Of a DNA stretch of 64,000 nt, positions 7,401 through 13,349 are shown piece by piece (the first letter of the stretch is position 1; each line of letters starts with the position of its first letter). The stretch is from Ostrinia nubilalis (taxonomy: Eukaryota; Arthropoda; Insecta; Lepidoptera; Crambidae). Below the pieces are notes generated by a model, which was not told the DNA's origin, did no database searches, and saw nothing but the letters and a program-made list of their open reading frames with translations. Made by a program: the position numbers and the translations under genes. Where the stretch lies: contig NC_087091.1 in assembly GCF_963855985.1 (NCBI RefSeq), positions 18,544,154-18,608,153 on the forward strand, read 5' to 3'.

Positions 7401-9214
7401 TTGATCTATTTATTTCATTCTTCACTATGATATACTCTATGATGTCAATGGATGTCTGTGGTAATTTCTGCAATAAGTGTAAAAATAATATTTCAAACGA
7501 AGCACTCTGAACGTCATGATTAATTGCCAAGAATGAAGGTTTCAGAACCACCTTCTTTTTTTAAAATTGGTCATAAAAAGAAATGGGGACTTACAGACTT
7601 TCAGAAAACAATCAATATAAACATGGGAGAAGCCACAGGCTACTGTTAATTTTCAATTATTTTGAAATATCAATAAAAAATATTAAATTAGGTAGTATAT
7701 CATCTAATGTAGGAACAAATACCTACATAGCTTTTCACTTATTTTATTATTTGAGCTTGAAATTATTAAAATATATTAACAGTATGAAATGATAACAGCA
7801 AACAATGCCACATAAACAATGTTCAGAAGCCCAATGTCACAGATAAGCTTCCAGATAAGTGATGCAAACAGTGTCATGACTCAGCCTCATCATAAACATT
7901 GGTGGCAATCAAAAGAGATACTTAAGGATGCCATGACTCAAACTTATTGCCTTCTTGAAATACATGTCTATACTATAAAGCTGCAAAGTTTGTTTGTTTG
8001 CTAACACGCTAATCTCAGGAACTACAGGTCCGATTAGAAAAAATATTTTTGTGTTTGATAGTTCATTAATCAAGGAATGCTTTGGGCTATATAACATCAC
8101 CTTACGGCCAATAGGAGCAGATAAGTGAAAAAAAAAATGTTGCAAAAACGAAATATTATTCAAACTATTTTCACACTTGCAAACTCCCAGGCACAGCTAG
8201 CATAGAATAATGAAACAAAATCCGCATTAAAAATAATTTGTAAAGTTGAGATTCATAAATTGAATATATCAAGCACTATCAAGACCTTAAATCAACTCAG
8301 ATTGATGAAAAAACTTTTTTTTTTAGTTAATAAAAAAATAATATCTATTGGATGTCCATTGTGTAATTTAGTATGACAGTCTAATGCTGGTTTTCTATAA
8401 GCAATCCTAATCTAAATCTGTCCGTCAACTGTCAAATTTCAATATGTTTTGATCAACATCTATGGTTTTTGATGTTTTTACATTTTCATATTGTTTAAAA
8501 AACTATTAAGCAATATTAAAGAGTAAATGCATCAAAAATTATAGACATTTGATCGAGAACAGATTCAATTTTAACAGTTTAAATCGGAGGATTGAATACG
8601 GGAAACAGGCCTACGTTAACAAAACAGGATCTGATTAGAATAGGATGGTTGATGCAGGATCAAAAGTATCAGATCAATAGGTTTTCTGTAAAAGCCAATT
8701 CATAAATCACTGTATTAGGAGCATTCAAACGGGTCGGTTTTTTATTTAGCACTCATCGCAGCGCAGGACCATTCATTGTGGAAAGCCTTGGGGGAGGCCT
8801 TTGTCCAGCAGTGGACGTCATTTGGCTGAAACGAACGAACTCATCGCAGTAAGCCCATGGTACACCATCATCGTCAGCTTATCTCTCACAACATTAACAA
8901 GGTTAAATATGAAGTATGACTTACGAAGTTCCTCAAATGTTCAACGGCTTCCAGCAGCAGCTCCTGGTGGCCGATGACGCGCAGGCCGAGGTGCTCCAGG
9001 TCGTCGCAGCGCAGCAGCAGCAGGCGCCGCCCGTCCAGCCCGCGCGCGCGCAGCGCCGGCCCGTAGCGCGCCACCGGCGGCCCCAGCCCTGCACACACGA
9101 CCGTGACTCACTCGCCGCAGCAGCGCGACCCACCGCTCATAGCACCCCACACGCACCTGACAACCAGTCCGCCACCTGATCCGGCGTCCATTCTGCGACA
9201 TTCAGACTAGCCAT
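1..9214 (-). CDS. cnk: Connector enhancer of KSR (CNK) scaffold, 5' part, 11 coding exons, C-terminus off the left edge
   Basis: CNK proteins are cytoplasmic and membrane-associated scaffolds that help KSR and Raf act downstream of Ras. The spliced reading frame gives, in order, a SAM domain (about residues 5-73), a CRIC domain (75-186), a PDZ domain (about 195-290) and a low-complexity Ser/Pro/Arg linker (310-479). Recognisable family motifs are VIGHQELLLEAVEHLRNF at the SAM end, KPLVCWLDR in CRIC, and PLGFTV with DGDEIVQV in PDZ. Exons from the 5' end are 9157-9214, 8925-9088, 6409-6584, 5554-5719, 4852-5037, 3981-4159, 3154-3297, 2447-2543, 2273-2356, 1481-1610 and 1-55. All junctions are GT-AG and all phases fit, with no internal stop over 1439 nt. 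The PH domain expected in the family would lie left of position 1. The assignment rests on my recognition of the domain order, not on a search; confidence is high for the N-terminal half. Confidence 0.93.
79..393. mobile_element. Harbinger-type MITE, 315 bp, in cnk intron 10
   Basis: The ends are inverted repeats, AGGCCTATTCAAACC at the left and its complement at the right with few differences, flanked by TAA at 76-78 and 394-396. A 3-bp TWA-type duplication is characteristic of PIF/Harbinger elements. Inside, a unit of about 100 bp starting GAGCGATATTCGCTGCCGC is repeated at about 95 and 185, and a shorter unit with GGTAGCGAATACCGCTTAGG occurs at about 290 and 361. There is no coding capacity. 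Its left end is 22 nt from the exon 11 acceptor dinucleotide. Confidence 0.8.
528..623 (+). mobile_element. Half copy of a palindromic TA-flanked MITE
   Basis: Matches the right half of the complete element at 5862-6071 (ATAATTACGCGCAAGCG, then GATAAGGATGGGTA) with several changes, and ends at GGGCTT followed by TA. The left arm is missing. Confidence 0.65.
869..996. repeat. Short inverted repeat (31-nt arms)
   Basis: The arm at 869-899 (GTCAGCGTCGAACGGTTCGT and following) is nearly the reverse complement of 966-996, with about 65 nt between. It is GC-rich and could fold in RNA. It resembles a degraded fold-back element; family unknown. Confidence 0.6.
1047..1200 (+). mobile_element. Left-truncated copy of the palindromic TA-flanked MITE
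   Basis: Central inverted core (GTTGCTGTCGCGCTCGC and its complement) plus the complete right arm ending ACCAGGCTT, followed by TA at 1201-1202. Compared with 5862-6071, about 75 bp of the left arm is missing. Confidence 0.7.
1205..1450 (+). repeat. Lepidopteran non-LTR or SINE-type tail ending in a GACA microsatellite
   Basis: Begins CTAGCTTTCCGCCCGCGGC and ends in about ten ACAG/GACA repeats (around 1390-1431) followed by GAGTTACTTTCGCATTTAT. The same head sequence occurs at about 11567 and 44512. I recognise the module as a widely dispersed lepidopteran repeat; its exact family cannot be fixed here. It ends about 30 nt from the cnk exon 10 donor. Confidence 0.65.
1481..1610 (-). CDS. cnk: cnk coding exon 10 (Ala/Pro-rich linker)
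   Basis: 130 nt, phase 0 to phase 1, beginning AVSYSAGLERSPRAALL and then an extended Pro/Ala run. The acceptor is TGGTGTTGCAG and the donor GATC/GTGAGT, a strong consensus. This exon makes the frame of exon 11 agree, which supports the whole chain of exons 7 to 11. Confidence 0.78.
1751..2239. mobile_element. Fold-back MITE with arms of about 200 bp in cnk intron 9
   Basis: The left arm starts TGGCGTCTTTT and the right arm ends with AAAAGACGCCA; the arms stay complementary for about 200 nt, around a loop of about 100 nt. CTCAGTCTGAACTGAGTTACGAGC lies at the same depth in each arm. There is no ORF of note and no clear target duplication. Confidence 0.75.
2273..2356 (-). CDS. cnk: cnk coding exon 9 (short charged exon)
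   Basis: Exactly 28 codons, phase 0 at both ends, starting FWRQLREHKWERGDP. It follows exon 8 after an intron of only 90 nt. The acceptor TCCGTTTCAG and donor AAG/GTAAAA are good. The donor lies 33 nt from the end of a fold-back MITE at 1751-2239. Confidence 0.82.
2447..2543 (-). CDS. cnk: cnk coding exon 8 (basic linker)
   Basis: 97 nt, entered in phase 2 and left in phase 0, encoding residues 358-390 with RRHTISCGSPLSKRP, a basic Ser-rich motif resembling a basophilic kinase or 14-3-3 type site (inference). The acceptor is TTTGTTTGTCAG and the donor CAG/GTGAAC. It was placed because exon 7 could not join exon 11 in the expected frame. Confidence 0.82.
2544..3153. other. cnk intron 7, no recognised element
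   Basis: 610 nt of mixed AT-rich sequence. A run near 2860-2880 (CCAGGCCCCCCTG) and a short AT-rich part follow. I see no inverted repeat, ORF or known repeat module here. Confidence 0.5.
3154..3297 (-). CDS. cnk: cnk coding exon 7 (Ser/Pro-rich linker)
   Basis: 144 nt, phase 2 at both ends, so it could be skipped without a frameshift. It encodes a disordered linker with SSSDESEPLSPPASPD, which has several possible proline-directed phosphorylation sites (inference). The acceptor is TCCGTCCGCAG and the donor is CCCG/GTGAGA. Confidence 0.88.
3334..3932 (+). mobile_element. P-element-like non-autonomous transposon with 8-bp target duplication in cnk intron 6
   Basis: Terminal inverted repeats CTTAGATTAATAAAGCC (left) and the complement of CTTACATTAATAAAGCC (right) continue through CTAGATrGATAGTC. 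Both sides are flanked by the direct repeat GGCGACAG (3326-3333 and 3933-3940). An 8-bp duplication fits P and hAT elements. A THAP-like zinc-finger start inside points to the P superfamily, whose transposases begin with a THAP domain. The element is 599 bp and cannot encode a whole transposase. It fills most of a 683-nt intron; removing it and one duplication leaves 76 nt. Confidence 0.8.
3450..3532 (+). pseudogene. THAP-like zinc-finger N-terminal exon remnant inside the P-like element
   Basis: Starting near 3462, the plus strand reads VTVCAVKGCLNTSEKRKKV. The C-x4-C spacing (CAVKGC) and the basic stretch after it match the start of THAP domains. The frame then meets a TAA where a following F-H pattern would be expected, close to a possible GTAAGT-like donor, and no ATG is in place. 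It looks like the decayed first exon of a P-type transposase. The call rests on short similarity and is moderate at best. Confidence 0.45.
3981..4159 (-). CDS. cnk: cnk coding exon 6 (PDZ domain, last part)
   Basis: Residues 251-309 plus two bases, beginning VGSQCVIGWSGEAVL. The junction IVQ/VGSQCVIGW reproduces the CNK PDZ pattern of a short loop followed by V-x-G-W. I chose the acceptor GTCGAAAG over a second one 10 nt inside (TCGCAG) because only the first keeps the frame and this motif. The donor is ACAG/GTGAGC. An Arg/Ala-rich stretch follows the domain. Confidence 0.9.
4384..4435 (-). repeat. Inverted partner of the repeat at 4781-4822
   Basis: GCGAATGAGGGTTTTCGCG reads as the complement of the segment at 4781-4822 (CATCTGGCGGATTTTTCATC onward), with some changes. 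Together they bracket a SINE in cnk intron 5. The same word pair is common in Lepidoptera as far as I recognise it. Confidence 0.55.
4510..4760 (+). mobile_element. tRNA-derived SINE
   Basis: Contains a polymerase III B-box-like motif, GGTTCGATTCC, at about 4532, inside GCAGGGTTCGATTCCCGC. The body follows (TTTGCTTAGTTTGGGACTAG, AGCGCAGTGTAAAATGTC) and the tail is an ATTT repeat. A tail of the same family lies at 62420-62490 on the minus strand. The A box is not clear, so the head may be truncated. It is not a functional tRNA gene. Confidence 0.7.
4781..4822 (+). repeat. Repeat segment 30 nt from the exon 5 donor
   Basis: CATCTGGCGGATTTTTCATC followed by a segment ending CCCTCATTCG, the inverted partner of 4384-4435. 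It lies directly downstream of cnk exon 5 in transcript order. Confidence 0.55.
4852..5037 (-). CDS. cnk: cnk coding exon 5 (PDZ domain, first part)
   Basis: Residues 189-250, exactly 62 codons, phase 0 at both ends. It starts DVSDPMILQPASLDAV and contains the PDZ carboxylate-loop motif as PLGFTV and the typical end DGDEIVQ. The acceptor is ATCCGTCAG and the donor CAG/GTCGGC, weaker than the others at the +3 to +5 positions. The PDZ domain continues in exon 6 with no gap. Confidence 0.92.
5038..5553. other. cnk intron 4, AT-rich, with one perfect palindrome
   Basis: 516 nt. The only structure I see is a hairpin at 5368-5400: ATTTAACTACTCTAAC, one base, then its exact complement. The rest is unique AT-rich sequence with no ORF that resembles a protein. 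Confidence 0.55.
5554..5719 (-). CDS. cnk: cnk coding exon 4 (second half of CRIC, polyalanine)
   Basis: Completes a split Arg codon, then runs WPLLGGVLAERKAQLLQ and on to DYIVQ (residues 133-188). The acceptor is GCGGTTGCAG and the donor CAG/GTGAGC. A GCC repeat encodes nine alanines in a row just before S-A-D-Y. CRIC is a helical domain of unknown biochemical role that is found only in CNK proteins, which supports the assignment. Confidence 0.9.
5862..6071. mobile_element. Complete palindromic MITE with TA flanks in cnk intron 3
   Basis: AAGCCTGGTCCGTGAGCACG at the left is matched by its complement at the right, with TA at 5860-5861 and 6072-6073. The arms stay complementary almost to the centre (core GTTGCTGTCGCG). 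A TA duplication fits Tc1/mariner-type mobilisation. Partial copies are at 528-623 and 1047-1200, so three copies lie within 6 kb of one gene. Confidence 0.8.
6409..6584 (-). CDS. cnk: cnk coding exon 3 (first half of CRIC domain)
   Basis: Residues 75-132 plus two bases, beginning QYESRRECVQQLAARV and ending KPLVCWLDR. The junction RNF/QYE with exon 2 lines up with the RNF-x-Y-E sequence that joins SAM and CRIC in CNK proteins. The acceptor is GTTCCGTTCCAG and the donor is AG/GTACTC. The reading frame is also open upstream through the acceptor into a LINE endonuclease fragment, which is reported as a finding. Confidence 0.92.
6600..7010 (-). pseudogene. RTE-type LINE endonuclease (APE-like) 5' fragment in cnk intron 2
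   Basis: The frame runs from an ATG at 7010 and reads CTYNVRSLSSTERYLE, then ILGLAEVRRMG, then GLHGVGFLVKK and ISERVALLTS. The C-x-x-N-V-R-S-L and L-x-E-V-R-R blocks are the first two catalytic-region motifs of apurinic-type endonucleases in RTE-like LINEs (the group annotated as craniofacial development protein 2-like). About 137 codons are kept; the rest of the LINE is absent. It ends about 15 nt before the exon 3 acceptor, and its frame continues open into exon 3. Confidence 0.78.
7034..7170. mobile_element. Short hAT-like MITE
   Basis: AGGGATGTTATGGATAT at the left and its complement at the right enclose repeated CCGTAACCGTAACCGAAAC-like words. The AGGGATG end resembles hAT termini. Flanks TTCACGCC and ATCACGTG share only part of an 8-bp duplication, so the superfamily is uncertain. 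Confidence 0.55.
7171..8924. other. Remainder of cnk intron 2
   Basis: Mostly unique AT-rich DNA. At about 7993-8200 lies a dispersed module (CACGCTAATCTCAGGAACTA, then AAAAATGTTGCAAAAACG) that recurs at 32620-32840. At about 8780-8830 there is the 'GCCTTTGTCCAGCAGTGGAC' module, also near 24550 and 29170. No ORF resembles a protein. Confidence 0.55.
8925..9088 (-). CDS. cnk: cnk coding exon 2 (rest of SAM domain)
   Basis: Residues 20-74, entered in phase 1 after an acceptor ending TGTGCAG and left in phase 0 at TTC/GTAAGT. It holds the SAM core and the highly conserved run VIGHQELLLEAVEHLRNF. In CNK the SAM domain is known to bind partner SAM proteins (Hyphen/Aveugle in flies); that interaction is family knowledge and cannot be seen here. 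The exon is very GC-rich compared with the intron of 2.3 kb that follows. Confidence 0.93.
9157..9214 (-). CDS. cnk: cnk coding exon 1 (start codon, SAM start)
   Basis: The exon starts at the ATG at 9214-9212 and encodes 19 residues, beginning MASLNVAEWTPDQVADWLS, then one base of a split Gly codon. The W-P-x-x-V-x-x-W-L pattern is the usual first helix of a SAM domain and fixes this start. The donor is CAG/GTGCGT and the following intron is only 68 nt. It is too short to stand out as an open reading frame, and was found by looking upstream for the missing SAM start. An out-of-frame ATG at 9233 opens an 8-codon uORF overlapping this start. Confidence 0.9.
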
Positions 9215-9381
9215 GCGGATAAAATACGCGCATTTTTTGCGCAGATGCCGTGTTTTTCGTTTTCGTGAAAGTGGAAGAGATTAGAAAGAAGGGTTGCAAA
9301 CAAGATGAAAACAAAAAGCACAGTTTTTACAACAGCTGTCATCATGCGTGACAGTTTGTTCACAGAGTACACCACCACAGA
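9215..9381 (-). promoter_or_regulatory. Presumed cnk 5' leader and promoter-proximal region
   Basis: Only about 170 nt separate the cnk start codon from the Harbinger insertion. The stretch has no clear TATA box. It contains a uORF (ATG at 9233, stop overlapping the cnk start region) and TTTCGTTTTCGTGAAAGTGG near 9256. Whether transcription starts here or beyond the element cannot be told; an untranslated exon further upstream is possible. Confidence 0.35.
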
Positions 9382-9509
9382 TTAAGCGCGCTCTACACTC
9401 GCGCGCGATTCTTGCTGTGAATTCACGCCGCGATTCGCGCCGTGCACTTCGCGTTTATATGTGTCTCTCCACACTCGCGAAGCGGCTCGCAGTCTCGTTC
9501 GCGGCCTCA

Positions 9510-9608
9510 ATGGATGACGACGTGATTGTCGCTGCTGCGGTGACGCTCTGTGCTATATCGTATTATAATTACCTATGTATTAAAAATAAGACACAAATAA
9601 AAAATGTT
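9510..9608 (+). pseudogene. Short N-terminal remnant, probably of the Harbinger transposase
   Basis: From the ATG at 9510 the frame reads MDDDVIVAAAVTLCAIS, then YYNYLCIKNKTQ, and stops after about 32 codons. Its position, divergent from the MADF gene inside a Harbinger element, suggests the start of the transposase gene. No catalytic DDE region is present. The inverted copy near 10590-10685 has lost one alanine codon. The assignment is inferred from context. Confidence 0.45.
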
Positions 9609-9849
9609 TAATGGGTTTATATATTTCACTTGAGCTTGCCCCACTATGAGTGGAATCCTTAACTTTCTTTCTATAGGTTCTATATCTGGACATAAGTGAG
9701 TCCTTTTTTTTTTTCAATTCACCCACAGGAATATTCAAAATGTCACTTATCCGCGTCCAGGCATAGTGGGTCTTATTTTTATTTTTATGGTCCTTGTGTT
9801 TGGACTGCCAAAGTATTGGTTCGGATTGAAAACACTCGATAAATTTCAA
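9580..9849 (-). pseudogene. MADF (Myb/SANT-like) domain ORF fragment of the outer Harbinger copy
   Basis: Reads KFIECFQSEPILWQSKHKD, then TRISDILNIPVGELKKKKDS and YRTYRKKVKDS, ending near EIYKP. This is the MADF pattern: I-x-x-[FY]-x-x-E-P-x-L-W, an A-W-x-x-I block, K-K-[KW]-x-S-L and a final Y-K-P. MADF proteins bind DNA, and in Harbinger elements the second gene has such a domain. The ORF stops soon after the domain. A mirrored copy lies in the inner element on the plus strand (about 10325-10595). Confidence 0.75.
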
Positions 9850-10047
9850 CTCAAGTTCATTATTCCATGCCTAGTACCTACTCATTTAAAAAAAAGAACG
9901 TTAGTAAGTACCTACGCAATAATGCACAACCACTTGCGACGGCGTCTTCTCAGCTATTGCGAAAAACTGCGAGTGTAGTTGCGTTCGCGATCGCGCGCCG
10001 TGAACCAAGCGCGAACCTTTGTCGCGGGACAAAAAACCGACAACGAA

Positions 10048-10806
10048 AGCGCGCTCTACACTCGCGGCGCGAAAGGCCGCGAAAGCCGCGAAACGCGTGT
10101 GTAGATGGTTTCGCGGACTTTCGCGCGTTCACGTTCACGCTTCGCGCCGTTCCCCGTTCGTTGTCGGTTTTTTGTCCCGCGACAAAGGTTCGCGCTTGGT
10201 TCACGGCGCGCGATCGCGAACGCAACTACACTCGCAGTTTTTCGCAATAGCCGAGAAGACGCCGTCGCAAGTGGTTGTGCATTATTGCGTACTTACTAAC
10301 GTTCTTTTTTTTTAAATGAGTACTAGGCATGGAATAATGAACTTGAGTTGAAATTTATCGAGTGTTTTCAATCCGAACCAATACTTTGGCAGTCCAAACA
10401 CAAGTACCATAAAAATAAAAATAAGACCCACTATGCCTGGACGCGGATAAGTGACATTTTAAATATTCCTGTGGGTGAATTAAAAAAAAAAAAAGGACTC
10501 ACTTATGTCCAGTTATAGAACCTATAGAAAGAAAGTTAAGGATTCCACTCATAGTGGGGCAAGCTCAAGTGAAATATATAAACCCATTACATTTTTTATT
10601 TGTGTCTTATTTTTAATACATAGGTAATTGTAATACGATATAGCACAGAGCGTCACCGCAGCAACAATCACGTCGTCATCCATTGAGGCCGCGAACGAGA
10701 CTGCGAGGTTTCGCGAGTGTGGAGAGACACATATAAACGCGAAGTGCACGGCGCGAATCGCGGCGTGAATTCACAGCAAGAATCGCGCGCGAGTGTAGAG
10801 CGCGCT
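10048..10806 (-). mobile_element. Inner, inverted Harbinger copy (759 bp)
   Basis: Begins AGCGCGCTCTACACTCGCGG and ends with the complementary terminus. Its 10157-10806 portion is the reverse complement of 9385-10047, and its 10048-10159 portion is the reverse complement of 10807-10918. The flanking GAA occurs once at the matching site of the uninterrupted copy, which identifies this copy as the later insertion. Confidence 0.82.
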
Positions 10807-10921
10807 GAACGGGGAACGGCGCGAAGCGTGAACGTGAACGCGCGAAAGTCCGCGAAACCATCTACACACGCGTTTCGCGGCTTTCGCGGCCTTTCGCGCC
10901 GCGAGTGTAGAGCGCGCTTTA

Positions 10922-12442
10922 GAGAGTATTACACCACCATGACGTAAATGATAACCGTTCCAATTCACACAAATACGCCAAATTGAGAACCTGCCCCTTT
11001 TCAAAAGCGTAAAAAATACAATCCTATTCTAAGTGTGTGCAAGACTCAAAATGAATACTTAAAATATGATAAAAGATATAAATATTGTTTAATTGTTTAT
11101 CAACAAACTAAGTCAACAAAACATTTTCACGTGGAATACTCTTTATCTGCACGTGGAACGAAACAACCAATATTATTCCACGAGATGGCGCTACTGCCTA
11201 CTTAGAGTTGTGACGATAATTTTGTAAGATGGCGCTAGAAGTTAGAAGTTAGAACTTAATTTTTGATTTTGTTTTTTAATAATAATAATAATTAATGTGT
11301 CTACAGCAACTGGTAACTGGTAGAATTTCTCCATGTATCGTGCAAAATGTTTTGATTTTACGTTACACACTTGTTGTGAAGCAAAAAGCCTGACTCCTAT
11401 TTAATCGAATTTTCACCACTTTACATTGGTAAGTACCTACCTAAGTACCTAAAGTACTTACTCGTCGTATGTACTTACGTTATTTCAGTTTTGTTAGTAA
11501 AAACTTAGACTAATATAATCTAAGGTAAATAACAACAAAGACTGATTTATTTCATCACTAGCTTTCCGCCCACGGCTTCGCCCGCGTGAAATTTTGTCTG
11601 TCACAGAAAAACTTTTTCGGGCGCGACCCTCTTTCAAAAACTGAGATTTTTACTCCTTTTCCATACTACTTAACTACCAACTTTTACAATAAGATATAAT
11701 TATGATGGTTAGGTATGGCTCAATGATATTTTGTTTTTATACAATATCATTGGTATGGCTACATAACTTTCTTGTACAAGTTGATACAGGTAGGTACCTA
11801 CCTACCTACTACCTAGGTAGGTTTTCTATGGATTATAATTTATCCTACTAACTTTTTATTATGATGATTATAATTAGGTACCTACCTACCTACACGATAG
11901 AGGTGAGCCTTAAATAAGTGTAAATAGGTGGCTTTTAGCTAAGTTTACCAACATAGGTACTCACCTGGCATAGTTATCTACTACAATACATTTAAGTAAA
12001 TAGTCTAAAATGTAGTAATGTTATGTCTCTAATAACTTAGGTTACTTATTTATCTGCCTGAAATATGTTTAAAAAAAACTTATGTACTTACCTACTTACT
12101 TACCTATTTTGTTTTAGGATTACCTACAAAATAGTTATGAGCAGAAGAGCAAGATAAGTGACCAAAAAAATAATAAGAACCCTGAATCTGATGAGGCAAG
12201 GTAAGATTTTATAAAATATTTAATAACTAATAATAATAATAAAAAGTTTATTTTAAACATAGATCCATAGGTGTTAGTAACATGATAATCTTAATCTAGT
12301 GTCTACTGTCATAACTCAACTACCTTACTAATCAAGTATTATTTGTTAGGTAGATTATTTAATCTAAGGTTAGGTAGGACTTTCTCTACTTTAGATTAAC
12401 CTGCAGGATAACCAAGGTGTCTTGTGGCAAGGTAGCTAAGTA
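10922..12442. other. Gene-free stretch with a LINE-tail fragment
   Basis: A fragment of the CTAGCTTTCCGCCCACGGCT module lies at about 11567-11650. The rest is AT-rich, with dense AGGTACCTACCTAC-type words at 11790-11820 and 11876-11893. No ORF resembling a protein was found. Confidence 0.5.
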
Positions 12443-12740
12443 TACAGGGTGAAATTATGTAATGCCACCTGGAGGAAAAGTACTCTTAAGTCTTATACTG
12501 TAGATAGAAATTTTTTAAAAGAAATACAACTGCATTCAAATATTTCTTGCCACACCCGGGAATCGAACCAACTAAAATCTGTTAAAAATTACACCCTGTA
12601 TTTTTATTACGCCGATCGTCAGGGTTAACTAACTATGGGTGTAATTTAATAGGATGAAATATCTCTAACAAATTTGATAAATCAAATGAAAGGAAAACCA
12701 TGAAATCTTAAATTATTTATGATAAATTATTAACATGAAT
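12443..12740. mobile_element. ACAGGGTG-type MITE with a tRNA-like B box
   Basis: TACAGGGTGAAATT at 12443 and its complement ending at 12600 enclose GCCACCTGGAGG and, on the minus strand, GGTTCGATTCCCGG, a B-box-like word. The next 140 nt (CGATCGTCAGG to ATCTTAAATTATTTA) belongs to the same family, because the sequence recurs in the copy at 42030-42378. Confidence 0.6.
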
Positions 12741-13166
12741 CTCCATGATAGGTAGGATTACTCAGAAGCTCATGAGACAGTAGGTACTTAGCACTTGTGT
12801 TTTTAAGTTTATCATAGTCTTGTGTTATACTTTTACGTTGAGAAACAATGTGTTTTATCTACATGCAAAGTAGAGTGTAAAAAATATTAGGTAATAATCT
12901 AGCGATCCATAGTGAGGCTCCATCGTGAAGATCCGTGGTGCGGTGCGATATCAATTTAATTTAATTAAAAACTCATTAAAAACTCATTAAAACTCATTTA
13001 TTTCTGTAAATAGGCTTAAAAAAAGCACTTTTACACGTCCCAGTATTAACCCTACCACTGCTTCAGGACAATAAATGGGCCAGTGCTGAGAAGAAGCAGC
13101 GCAAGAAACTCAGTCACTATTGTCAGCCTCTTTTTCAAAGGTTTACATGCTTTAAAATGTACAAAG

Positions 13167-13349
13167 TTATAAATATTTATGCGAGCTAGGCAGTAACGTA
13201 TCCCAAACATTTTTATCTTTTAAATAATCATTGACTTTATAGTAGCCCTTTTTCATTAAGGTACTTTTAATATGTGTTTTGAATTTATGAATAGGTAGTT
13301 CTACAACAGTTTGTGGTAATTTATTAAAGAATTTAATACATTTTCCCAT
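13167..13349 (-). pseudogene. LINE reverse-transcriptase C-terminal remnant (jockey-like)
   Basis: Reads IKFFNKLPQTVVELP, then STLMKKGYYKVNDYL. The F-N-x-L-P and K-x-Y-Y-x-V-x-D-Y-L pattern is typical of the extreme C-terminus of insect jockey-like ORF2 proteins. Only about 50 codons are preserved, with flanking decay. A similar decayed tail may lie near 43450-43620. Low to moderate certainty. Confidence 0.45.

Larger units (their letters stand above)
9385..10918. mobile_element. PIF/Harbinger non-autonomous element with a second inverted copy nested inside
   Basis: Outer ends AGCGCGCTCTACACTCGCG and complement, flanked by TTA at 9382-9384 and 10919-10921 (the TWA duplication usual for the superfamily). 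The outer copy is 9385-10047 plus 10810-10918. It is split by an inverted copy at 10048-10806, which has the same termini and is flanked by GAA at 10045-10047 and 10807-10809. Each copy is about 760-770 bp and keeps pieces of two genes: a MADF (Myb/SANT-like) domain and a short ORF starting MDDDVIV. Two-gene structure, a transposase plus a Myb/SANT protein, is known for Harbinger elements. Confidence 0.85.

Noticed and set aside
9867..10315. Overlapping Arg-rich open frames on both strands
   Set aside because: All lie in the GC-rich, CGCG-rich ends of the nested Harbinger copies and mirror one another because of the inverted repeat.
12550..12570. tRNA-like word GGTTCGATTCCCGG on the minus strand
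   Set aside because: Lies inside a MITE family that recurs at 42040; no tRNA structure.
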